This document shows positions 24,201 through 36,000 of a stretch of 64,000 bases of DNA, in pieces. The notes under the pieces are model-generated. The model was not told the DNA's origin. It worked only from the letters and a program-made list of their open reading frames with translations, and searched no databases. Position numbers and translations under genes: made by a program. Source of the stretch: Leptodactylus fallax (lineage: Eukaryota; Chordata; Amphibia; Anura; Leptodactylidae); NCBI GenBank assembly GCA_947044405.1, contig CAMRHE010000054.1:3797501-3861500 (forward strand), written 5' to 3'. Within the stretch, counting starts at the first letter, position 1, and each line of letters starts with the position of its first letter.

Positions 24201-27200
24201 GAGGTCACTCTGAGGGTCACTTCTGGTTTATTATCCCTTGTAAGCTCTAAATATGGTTTGTACCCTAATATACGCTCACACAGTTTATATATTCCCTTCC
24301 TGCCGCAGCCAGTTATGTTCTAATGATTTGGCGATTTTTGGGGTTTTTGTCTTCACATTGTACGAGCTATATTTTCTTTATTTCTCTGGTGATGTAGCCA
24401 TATGAGGGCTTGTTGTTTGCAGTATGAGATGTATTTTTTTTAATGACATCATTTTTAGGTGCTTACAACTTATTAAATAAACTTTATTAACTCTTTCTTG
24501 GTGGATGAAAAAACCACCCCATCAATTCTGGCACTGCGTTTTACCTTTTAAATTTTTCACCATGCAGCGTAGAGCGTAAGTAACATGTTATCTTTATTCT
24601 GTGGGTCGGTACAATTACGGTGATACCTCATTTATACTGTTTGTTTTATGCAATACCAATTTTGCAGAACAAAAACCCATTTGGGGACATAAATCAATTT
24701 TTTTTTGCATTGCCATCTTCTAAGATGCGTAAAATTTTTATTTTTCAGTTTAGAGTGTTGGTTTAGGGCTTATTTTTTGCGGGACAACCTGCGCTTTTTA
24801 TTGGTACTGTTTTGGGGTACATATGACTTTTTGATCACTTTTTATGGCATATTTTGTAAGGTGAGATGGCGAAAAATCATTACTTTTGGCAGGTTTTTTT
24901 TTTTTTTTTCCGACGTTCACCGTGTACATTAAATATGGTTTTATTGTACATGTTGTTACGGACATGGCAATACCAAATATGTATTTTTATTAATTTTTAG
25001 GTTTATTTTTTATATAATTCATTTTATATAGGAAAAGGGAATTTTTGGGGCTTTATTCTTTTAATTTTTTTCACATACTTTATTTATTTTTTCACTTTTA
25101 CTTTTTCATGTGTCCCATTAGGACACCTGAGCCAGAGATGCTCTGATCTCTGGCTCAGTACTATAGACTGCAAGACACAAGCATGCAAGTGTCTTGCAGC
25201 CTATACAGGAAGTCATCGCTATGGAAACACAGCGCTGACTTCCGCAGGTCTCGGCAGGATCAACCAGGTAGTGGGGTCTCCAGGCAGCCTGGGGTCACTT
25301 GGCAGACCCCAGGCTGCAGATTATAGATATCGGCACCCCCTGATCTCGCCGCGGGGGGGTGCCCGGGGGGCGGCAAGATGGCGGAACCCCTTGAATGCCG
25401 CGGTCATGTTTGACCGCGGCATCCAAGGGGTTAAAACCTCTCGGAACTCAGTTCCGACCGGGGGTTATGGAGTAGGGTGTTAGCTGTCAGTTACAGCTAA
25501 CACCCGATTCCGATGCCGCCCGCTCAGATAGTGAGCGGCCGGCCTCGGGCGTAGTATTACGCTCTGGTGCGCGAAGTACCTAGCACCCAGGACGTAATAG
25601 TACATCCAAGGTCGTTAAGGGGGAGATGGGAGATGGGCTGATGTCACAATGCAGTGAATAGTCATCAGCTGGGTGAAAAGTAAAGATTGGCCTGAAAAGT
25701 GGGAGACTCTTGGGAAAACCAGGTGAGATGACATGTCTGCCATTAACTCGCATAGCTAAAGGTGCTCTGAAACAAACTAAACCTCCCTGATCTAACTCTA
25801 GCTACTGTCTGAGATTAACAGGAAACTTCCTAAACTCTTCCCATCTTCTAAGAAACCTAGAGCATTAGCCGCACTTGCTTAACCAGTACCTGGCAGATTA
25901 ACTCCTGAACCAACATAATGCCCTTTGTTGCTAAGCTTTCTAAGGTAGTGGCTCTCCCCTTTGAGGATTTGGGGACTTTGGATTAATATGTTATGGATTC
26001 ATATCAAAAGGAGATGTTGGGTACTGGCATCCCTCCCTACCTGGTCAGCACAGTAGATAAATCTGATGCATCTGCAGATTCTCTTAGGCTAAGTGGTAAA
26101 GCACCGACCCGTTAACTCTGCTCATGCAGCTTTTATAGTTGAAAGCTGGGAATAAGAGATCTGGGTTTCAAATCCAAGCTCTTTTCTATGCTGTATCAGG
26201 GGAATTTCTATTTGATCTAGAAGTAAATGAGGTACTGGAAAAGACCTCCTGGTTTTAATTAACAAAAAAAATAAATAAATAAAAAAAAATAAAAATTCTG
26301 ACCAAAATAAAGTTCTTTCTTTATAAAAGCAAGAGATTGCAACAGTCAGATAAATCAAGCATCTGGAGACAAATATAAAATAAAGGTTTACTATTCAACT
26401 CTAAGACTGATTCTGGCAAAAAAAAAGCAGTCTGCCTAAGGGTATGTTCACAGTGAGGAACTTACCGTGGATTTTGCTGTTCCTACAAGAATGGGAAAAA
26501 AAATTCTATTTCTATAATTCAGGAAGGACTAAAATTAAATAAAATTAGCATCTATTCCAGGAGAAAGCTTTATGGTGACAGACTGTACTACTTTCTGACT
26601 GGCTTTCCTTTTAGCTATAAAATCAGCCAGTAGAGTGAGAGAGAGATTGCTGCCATTCCTTTAGCTCAAAAAAAATTTGCAACAAAAAAAGCTGCGTTTC
26701 CACAACATGGGGCCTTAGCCTAAGTCAGGAGTGGATTAAACAGAAGGGAAACATCTAAGTGCCTCCTTTAATATTCCATTCATTTTCCAACCACTCCTGA
26801 CATTGGCTCAAAAAGCCACAACAAAAACTGTAACAAAAAACCCTGCGCTTCCGCAACATGGGGCCTTAGCCTAATACTTATTTTTAGTTGACTAGGTCGT
26901 TATTTCTCCAGTTCCTTGTTTTCTAACTAGGATGGTTTCTACATTTCACCATTCTTAGGAAGTGGTTCTGAAGCATCCCAGTGGTTCTGCTTTGTTTGTC
27001 TTTTGTGCCTCTGGGTTGTGTTGGTATGTTACGTCTTCTATGTTAAGTGTTCTATGTAATCGTTATGCAGCTTTTCCCTTGTTTCCCCCCCCCCCCCCTC
27101 AGTGTTCAAAACCTTGCCTTGGTTCAGCCCTGGCCTATCACAGGCCACTGGGAGGGGGTTGTGGAAGACTATAGTCTCCATGGCGACGGTTGAGCTCTCA

Positions 27201-28862
27201 GTTTAGTGAGTGCAGTTGGTGAGAGAGGGTACAGAGTATCCCTGCATCCTGCAGCTGGACTATAGAGCCCGGCGGTCGCCTTCACAGCCTCCAGGAGGAG
27301 TTTTATCAGCCCCAGAGACAGCCCTGAGAAGGGAGTTCTGCTGTCTTGACTATTGGACATTACTGATGCCATGCCAGAAGGAACAGGAGAAGACCATGAC
27401 AGGAGGTATTCACTCAGGCCTAAGCAGAAGGTAAACACAACCTTGTCAGGACTCTCTGTACTGCCACTATCCCCAGCATCCACATCTGGGAGAGGCACAA
27501 GAGGCAGAGTAGTTGGAGGAGAAGTTTGCCATAGAGACTGTATTATCCTTGGGAACCCTCCTAGAACCAAGGCTGGGGGTTTAGGCACTGGCCTACTACT
27601 ACTCCCATTGGGAAGCTGCCGTTGTACCTGTTGCCAGGTGTTGTAATAAAAATCGTTCCTTGTTCAACTATTACTACTGGCTGTCTGAGTCGTGCCTGCT
27701 ATAACACAGGGCCCTTCTGTCTACCATCAAACCGGCTCCGAGAGAAGAGGTCCCCTCTCCAACTGGAAGTGCCCTGGGGAAAACTACTACCACCACCATC
27801 CGGTAGTGCTGCAGGACTCCCCTCGACTGTGTCCGGCCCAGGAGTAGGGCTACAGTGCTTGGTGAGTGTGTTCGGCCTAGCAGGTGGCACACAACCACCA
27901 CTACAACTTCCATCCCCCGTTCTCCTCTATCCAGTCTCTTCCATCTTTTTGCTCGAACCCTAGCAAAGATAGAGGGAATTTCATACTCTTGATTTTCAGC
28001 ACTACCTTTTCCTGCATCTCCAGGTTACCTAAGAATGGAGAAAATCTTTCCAGTTAGTACAGTTGTCTCAGACAATTGCTTTGTCAGGCTTCTTCTTCAG
28101 GTAGTCTATTTCCTTCAGTGTTTGGAGCTCATTCAATAAGATCTGTTTTCCTTCCTGGGATGAAAGGGTTGAAGTTTGTTTTGAACAAATTTGTAAGGCT
28201 GCTACCCGAAGTTCTCCACATACAAAGTTGTTGTGTTTTGTTTTTTGTTTTTTTTTGTTTTTTTTATTGCATTCTCTGTACAGGATACATGGGCCACTAT
28301 TTTAATAGTTGAACACTAATACCAGTTAAGTTTTGTTTTTATGATAAATTGGAAAAGGTTTTTAATGCTTAGACTTGCTTTTTTATATTTCCGATGTTTA
28401 TCAGATTGCTTTTAAACTTCAAGGGAGTCTATCACCTCTCGGAAGTAAATTCAGCTGCTACCACCGTATTACAGGGCACATTATAGTGATATACAAGATA
28501 TGTTTGTCATATATGTCACTTTTGTAGATTTGGCGAAGAAAAAACTTTTAAGTCTTGTGCAAATGAGGAAGTTAGTGCACTGGGTGAAGGCCTTCAGCCC
28601 AGGAAACGCTGCTCTTACAGCTCAAGTAGGATAAGTGATGACATAGCAGTAGGAATCCAGATGCAGGTAGAAAAGAGGAGGCAGATGAGCGCTGGTCCAG
28701 AATAAATGTAGTCTTTAATCCAATTGAATAAAACACACGACGCGTTTCGGGACAAGCCCTTTTTCTCTCTATTTAGTTTAGTTTAGATCCATTAGCCACG
28801 CCCCCACACATGAGGGGGCGTGGCTACAGCCCGTTTTTGTCCCATTTTTTTATTTTTGTAAA

Positions 28863-28942
<80 letters not shown>

Positions 28943-31900
28943 TACCCATGCTATGTTTTTATGCACATTTGAAAAAGGGCTCGTCCCGAAACGCGTCGTG
29001 TGTTTTATTCAATTGGATTAAAGACTACATTTATTCTGGACCAGCGCTCATCTGCCTCCTCCTTTCTACCTGCATCTGGATTCTTCCACACGTGCTTCAT
29101 ACCACGGTTCCGAGGCTAGCAGCTGCTTCACAAGGTCCCAATGAAGATAATCTGATTCTACATGCCTACTAAGTTGTTGTGAGCTGATCACAACCCACCA
29201 AGGTGAGCAATTTGCATCAGTGTTCTGATATCTATCATCCTTTGGTTTTACACTATTAGAGCTCTGCGCTGTGTTTTCTTTTTATTTCTTTCTACACATA
29301 GCAGTAGGAATATCCACTCCCATTGCATGAGGTGGTGTTGGTAGGTGCTTGAGTGGTAAGAGCACTGCTGCAGGAAGTTGAAGGCGTGCCCCTAGTGCAC
29401 CAACTACCTAATTTGCATAAAACTTCAAAGTTGTTTTTCTCCAGATCTATAAAATGACCAAAATAATAAGGGTATGGTGTGTGTGTGTGTGTGTATGTGT
29501 GTATAACTTTGGGTGGTTTGTACAGGATAATGTGCATCAGTCTTTATTCATAAATTATATCTGTCTGGAGGCCAGTGCTAGACCTTGGTCCTCGTTATCA
29601 CATTGCAGGGCGATGGAAGCAAGAGCTTCTCCCTCTTAATCCATATTTATGGCAATGAGAACTGGTACCAGATGAATAATACAGCAAACACCTGGCATTG
29701 AGTGTTAACTACTTTGCTCATTTGTTTTACTTCCATTGCAGCTATTCAAGAAGTAGGAGGTGTACCGTTTGAAATCTTGAAGCCAGTGTTGGAACGCTGT
29801 ACTCCTGAGCAATTGAATCGAATTGAAGAATGTAATCCTGTGTGTATACATTTTTTTTTTTTTTTTTTAGCAAATTTACTTAAGGCCAGATATACTACAT
29901 GGTGAAAACGATTGTGCCATACCTGTTAATCATTGAATCCAAGTGTTTTGTTCAGTCCCATTGCCACAAGTGTATAAAATCCAGCCACTAGCTATGCAGT
30001 CTGTCTTGACAAACATTGGTTAAAGAATGCATATTTCTATGCATTCACTGAATTCCAGCATGATGCTGTAATAGGATGCCAAAGCAGTATTGTCTCCACA
30101 AATGGCACATCACCGCAGTGAAATGCTGTTTGTGAAGAAGACACTACTGAGATATGTGACTGGCTACAGCTGTCACCTGGCCCAAACAAGACATCACTAC
30201 TAATATCAGATTTGGCCTGTAAACGGAGCACCAGGCCTGCCACCACTGGAACAGTTTGGGAAAGGCCCTTTTCTGTTCCACCATTTCTGTGCCCCAATGA
30301 ACAAAGCAAGGTCCAAAAAGGTATGGATGGGTGAGGTCTAATATTGAAAAATTTGATTGGCTCGCACAGAGCCCTTACCTCAACCTCCTCAAACACCTTT
30401 GGAATGAGCTAGAATGGGGACTGAGTCAGGCCCTCTCATTTAACATCATATGTGCAAAAATTCTAATGGACACACTCCAAAATCTTGTAGAACCTCTTTT
30501 AGCTGTAGAGTGGGAATCAATTGTGAGCAGGTGTCCCAATACTTCTGCGTATATAGCGTGTGTGTAAAATAAATAATATATTGAGAAAGGTTCCAGTTGG
30601 GGACTGAAAAGTCACCTTGGATTAAAGATGAATTTTTTTGAATATCTGGAGTGCTTCAATTTCTTATTTCTATTTATGTTGAAGGTTGCCACCTTCCAAT
30701 TGGATTTTGCAACCTTGACCTAGAAAAATGAACGCTGTGCTGCTTTGGACTTTAATGTACTAATATAAACATATACTGTATATGTGTGTATACACACAAT
30801 TTGTGCTCCTGACTTTTGCTTTATAGTTGCTGTTTTGCTGTGATTTAGTTTCATCTTACAATGCTACTGTGCTACATTTTTCTATATATAACAGAATTTA
30901 AAATATTTTCTTATATTACCAAGGCTTTTATGGAAGACTCTGGGAACTTATGGAAAAAGCATTGTGAAAGAGACTTTAAAGGTCATCGGCTCTTAGAATA
31001 CGAGTCTTGGCGGGAAATGTACCTGAGGCTTTTTAATGAAAGAGAGGAAAAGTTACGGAAGATAACGCAAAATATCAGTTCTGCACATTCTGGGAAACCA
31101 AAAGGTTTGCATCAGGCTATTTTGGAACATTCTGTATGTCTTGAAGCAGTTTCCCAAAATTGCCTTCAAAAGTAACAAGTGCTTCAAATCAGAAATACAT
31201 TAGACAGCAGCACCATTTTTTGGATCTCTTGGAATCTAGTTTTATTAGCAAAATAATATACTTAGTTTCATATGAAAAAATATTTTGAAGAGCTGGGCTC
31301 ATACATATACAAGTATAACAACTGTCTGCCAATTCAGGGGCATAGAAGAGGTGTTCTTTCAATAAAGTGTATACATAAGAATGCTTGCCTGTTAAAATGT
31401 GAACTCTATGTAGCTAAAAAGGTACGCAAAGAAAGAAACACATTGTAAATGTCAGTTGGGAGAGAAATTGTAAAATATTTTGTTACTACTTGGCCTTTAG
31501 TTTTACTGCTTCATGATGCATTCCAGTAGCCAGGCACTTTAATTCCCATCACAATGGTCATGTTTAGCTTTGTAGGTTTGATAAATAAAACTTGAACTGT
31601 ACAACTCTTGCAGGTCGGCAAGTAAAACTGGCTTACATCCATGGTGCAGCGAAACCTCCACGAAACATTCGCCGTCAGCAAGAAATTCATGGTACTGCAG
31701 GACCTATTTTACAAACTCATCCACTTGATAAATACAAGTAAGTTTTTAACGATTTATGAGCAAATAAATAAAACATTTCTATGGATTTAAGGGAGTATTC
31801 AGTTTGGACTGGAATTGTTTACTTCAAGCACATCGGGCGAATTTATTAAGACTAGCATTCTGTATGCCAGTTTCAATCAAGGCTCTGGCTGGCAGTAGAA

Positions 31901-32951
31901 ATACCTGAATCAAGAGGCTCTGGCCTCCTAATATTTCTGTTACTCCTGTGCTCCAGAACTAATCTCCTGTACACAACAGTTTTCTGGAGTGAGTTATAGT
32001 AAAATTTGTCTGGCAGAGGCTATTGTGCTACACTCTTCACATTTTTGTGAAAAGTGGGTGCAGCAGTAACAATATGGCGCCTCTTTGGCACAAGAAAGGT
32101 CTACATGCCAAAGATGTACCACATTTATTTTTTTTTTTAAAAAGTGGTGTTTTGCTATGTGAGAAATGAGGTTTAAAACTGTTTGATTTTTGCCCCTGAA
32201 TGGTCCCCTTTGAAGAAGTATCCAGCACATTTGGCCAAATTAAAATAGTAGCTTAATAAGGGATTAACAGTAATCATGAGTCCCACAGCGAGACTACGAC
32301 TCCTAGTATCATAGAGGACTATGATGCTTGGAATTTGGGTCCCTGCTCATGTTCAGTCTAAGAAATGCAGGCCAAATACTGTCTGTATTTCACAGGCAGA
32401 ATCTGCCTGTGTGAACTTGGCCTTACATGTTAAAATGTCTATGGCTAAAGCTGGCCATAGGCTTTAGATTTGTCAGCCAAACCTAGCAGCCAGTCATCTA
32501 ATGCATATGGGAGCCTCCATACTCTTCCTTGACAGCAGATGTTGGATAAGCAGCATTCCTAATCCTTTTATTCTTGTGTAGATGACTGGCAGAGATTTTC
32601 TCTGCTGACCATAGAAAACCCTAGCAGGCTCAGCTATGCATGTGTAAGGGGGGATTGGGAGACCTACCTAAAGTGTATGGCAATGGCAAATACTCATGTG
32701 TTACCTGATCATATCTTTTATGTAGTCAAAAATATGATTGCCAGCATTGCTCATTCTACCACATCCAGCCATTGTGCTGGAATTCATTATTAAGTAGTCA
32801 ACCAGTACTAGTTCTGTTAAAAAAAAAACAAACAAAAAAAACCAAAAAAAAACTGATGTTCAGTCAAGACATTTCTGCAACAAAATATGCTCCATGTGAA
32901 GGCACATTGAAGTCTGTCTAAATCCACTGTGACTTCTTCAACATAGAATTT

Positions 32952-33013
<62 letters not shown>

Positions 33014-36000
33014 TATTTTTTTTTTTTTTTTAATCTGAGCATTATAATGTCTCTTGTGCTATGTAGAAAGGTACTGCATTTTGGAAGTCTGACACAATTG
33101 TTAATGTACTGTATAGACCTAACAATGTTCATATAGCTCAGAGCCCATGCTAGCCTTAATCCACCCCTGCTGCATTTACTTACACAGTATGTATTTTGTT
33201 TGACGGCGCTGTTGCTGTCTTAGGCCTTAATCAGTGTGTTCACCAATTATTTTTCATCAATTATTTTGAGCCAAAACCAGGACTAGAAACTACACAAAAA
33301 TAAATTTTATAATGGAAAAATATGCACCTGTTCTGTGTTTCCAACCCACTCCTGGCTTCGGGTTACAATGACTATACAAAATACTGACCAAATCAATAAC
33401 GAGTGAATTAGGCTTTTAAAAGTGGAAAGCTGTCATTTAGTTAGTGATACTAAAATGTTGTCTGCAATTTATACCTCTCCTGATGATTCAAAGATACTGG
33501 CTTTTCGTTCCTGTAACACAGAATTTCACTTTTTAAATACCCCATTTTTAAAACTTTTATTTATTTTTTGTCCTTAAGTATAACATACTGACTTTCTCCC
33601 AGTTTGTAGTACAGTTACAACTGTGGCTGTTTTGTGTACCTGACGATAATAAACTATTTTGGCTGTGTAACTAAAGAATGAAACGTGATCTTGGAAACCC
33701 TAGGAAATTCAGTAGCTGCCTGCTGCTGTCACTCACTCTTTCCTGCCTGGTGACGCACATGTAGATTTTAAGCTTTTGTTTTATATTATGCCCACTAATC
33801 GATACTAAAATAATCTACAGTATATTTTTATTCTAGATCACTGATTAGTTACTTTTGTATAATGTAAAGTTAATTCACCTGTGTTTTGATATGGGGTAAC
33901 TTTTTAAAGTATATCAGTCAAAGCATATAACATTTAAATTCTTTGTTTGTTTAGGGCAGTTAACACATGGCAAGGCAAATATTATAACAATGTTAATATT
34001 TAAAGGGAGTCTATCACTGGGGAAACATGTTTTTAACTGAAGCAATGTTGGAATAGCCTTTTATAAAGCCTTTATTCTACTCCTACCTTTACTTTTCTTC
34101 TCCTCGCTGCCATTTGTCCAAAAAAAACATAGCACAGAGGGTGTTTCCCTCCCCCACCCCCAATACCCCCCCACCCCCCTCTGCTCTGAGCACTCCGCGT
34201 CATTGCCGCAACCCACCTCCAGCACTGCTTTTTCAAGCCACCTGCCTGATCAGGTGACCTAGAAACCCTACGGGGATAGACAGCAAAATTCAAAAGCTGC
34301 AGTCAGAAGCGACAAAATGGCGGCTGGGTTAGACATGCAGAAGGTCCAGGACATACTGGGCGGTGATTATGAAAATTTTTTTTTTTTTTTTTTTTTCTTA
34401 GCAATTTCTTGTTAGCGATGAGTCACTTAACGCTCAATGCAAGGGACAGATTGAAGCTTGAAGGATATGTCAACCAATCCATGGAGTCACCGACACTTGT
34501 GTAGACGATGATGTCTCAACAGATGTGGCCATGATCTCTGCATCAGTTGCGTAGACTCCATCATGAGACATTCTAGAGATGTTCACACATTCATTCACAT
34601 TTTCATTCAAGTAGTCCTGTAGTGTGTGTGTGTGTGTGTGATGTGTGTTTTTTTTGTCTTTTTTGGTCAAGTCAGTTTTCATGTGGTGGATGACTTTATC
34701 TCTGAGAAGGGAGTGGCTGTTCCTGTCAGGATGCAGCTGATGGCCCGGAAGTAGCAGTTCCCATCACCTGGTTTTGTGTATGCCGTGGTTATCCAAGGTC
34801 CCTTGTGCATCCATAGTGTACAACCCTACCCAACATAAGGCCAAGAGTGGTGCTAAGTTTCTTCCTGAACTTGGTAGGGAGTTGAAAGTCTTTTTGTTTG
34901 GCAGAGTCACTGGGACAATCATCATGGGAATGGGGTGGTGAAGTCTCTTCAGCCTGACCAATCTTAAGGTTGCTTGGTGGTAGGTGTTGCTCAGTATCTT
35001 GCCAGTCTTATTGTTCTTAAGTTTTACTCGTCCCTTGGTCAAGGATTCAACAGCCAAGTAAGGGTCCAATCCAGCGGGGTTCCATCTTTGAACCCATGCG
35101 ATGAATATGGCTCTGATTCTTGATATAAACGATGGTACCTGAAGTGATTTCTTTGTTGCTGTTGTGTTGGTGTTCAAAGGCACGCTTCTGGTGTTTCTGG
35201 GTGAGTGGGTGTTGGTGCTGACGGTTGAGTGGAGCTTTTTAAGAATGATTCAGTTGTTTTAGCACATCAGGGTTGGCATCATCTGAAACGGGCATGGGGT
35301 CCACAGTGTCATTTTCTTAGGGATTGAGGTCCGTAGTAAGCTTGGCTTTCCATCCATACATGACCTCAAATGGAGTGCACTTGGTTGAGGCATGCACAGA
35401 TGTGTGATAGGCAAACAGATCAGCAGGGATGAACTGATCCCTGTTTCCTTGGTCATTGACACGCTTACTAAGAGATTCTTTGAGTGTTCGATTGTCACGT
35501 TCATGTGTGTATATTAGAATATGCGTGTGTATCTGTATGTATAGTTACTTAGAATGTCAGTCTGTAAAGCACACAATCTGGTTCCATGAAATAACAATTT
35601 CCACTAAGGCTGTGTTCACATGGTAAGTTTTGCTCAAAAAAATGCATGTCTTTATCAGAAAACCAAATGCGTTTTTTAAAAAAGTGTGGTTTTCCCTGCA
35701 TGATGCTAATGATAAAGCATTCACTACTTTTGCACATGTTGCTTGTCTCCCTCACTCTCCCGGATCGGGCCAAAGGACATGTCTGGTGGTGGTGACACCA
35801 CTATTCGGAGGCGTCACCTGGAGGTGTTTGAAAATACTCTCAGATCCATGCTGGATTCATTTGAGAAAAAACTTTTTTTTTTTATTTATTTATTTTTTTT
35901 TCCCCACGCTACCTGTGGACTGTTTCATCCTTTTTAGGTGTTACGCCACTGGCAGCACTTGAGGCCAGACAAAACTACCATGGCAAACTGGGCCAGCATC

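Larger units (their letters stand above)
17281..25622. mobile_element. Long non-coding frog repeat with inverted termini, built from ~300-400 bp units
   Basis: Termini CCCCTTAAGGACC at the left and GGTCGTTAAGGGG at the right are inverted. The interior has no reading frames. It contains repeated units with GGGTTAAAGGAGAAAA, CCCCATATGTGGT, CAGATTTTGCTGGAATAGTT, GCATTTGCAGAGCCCCT and ACTACACCCCTC. Direct units start near 17938, 18322 and 18717; after the insertions, units at 22.6-24.1 kb alternate in orientation. The right end (25.1-25.6 kb) becomes GC-rich with several perfect hairpins. A Penelope-like element and a solo LTR have inserted into it, so the original length was about 4.8 kb. Class unknown to me; no target duplication identified. 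Confidence 0.7.
28657..29295 (+). mobile_element. Penelope-like inverted-arm insertion (PLE-2)
   Basis: Bracketed by a perfect 16-bp duplication ACATAGCAGTAGGAAT (28641-28656, 29296-29311). Inverted arms 28657-28765 and 28971-29079 (each 109 bp) share ACGCGT and CCAGCGCTCATCTGCCTCCT. The loop holds a perfect 13-bp hairpin (28793-28805/28814-28826) and a (TG)n(TA)n tract. A unique 216-base tail follows the right arm. No coding sequence. Grouped with Penelope by architecture and the ACGCGTTTCGGG motif. Confidence 0.75.
28520..29460. mobile_element. Foldback MITE interrupted by PLE-2
   Basis: Left arm 28520-28635 (GTAGATTTGGCGAAGAAAAA, GTGCACTGGGTGAAGG) is the approximate reverse complement of the right arm 29325-29458 (GAAGTTGAAGGCGTGCCCCT, GTGCACCAACTACC, TTTTTCTCCAGATCTAT). 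The outer left part starts AGGGAGTCTATCACC, also seen at 34003. The PLE sits in the loop. Confidence 0.75.

Noticed and set aside
27169..27588. 139-codon proline/serine-rich minus-strand frame
   Set aside because: Lies in a dispersed ~1-kb repeat; the second copy at 58.0-58.5 kb does not keep the same protein, so it is compositional.
28810..29172. 120-codon frame
   Set aside because: Runs through a TG/TA microsatellite (Val-Cys and Ile-Tyr runs) and the PLE-2 arm.
29340..29365. A-box-like GAGTGGTAAGAGCA suggesting a tRNA gene
   Set aside because: It is the inner arm of a foldback MITE (mirror at 28600-28625) and has no B box at tRNA distance.
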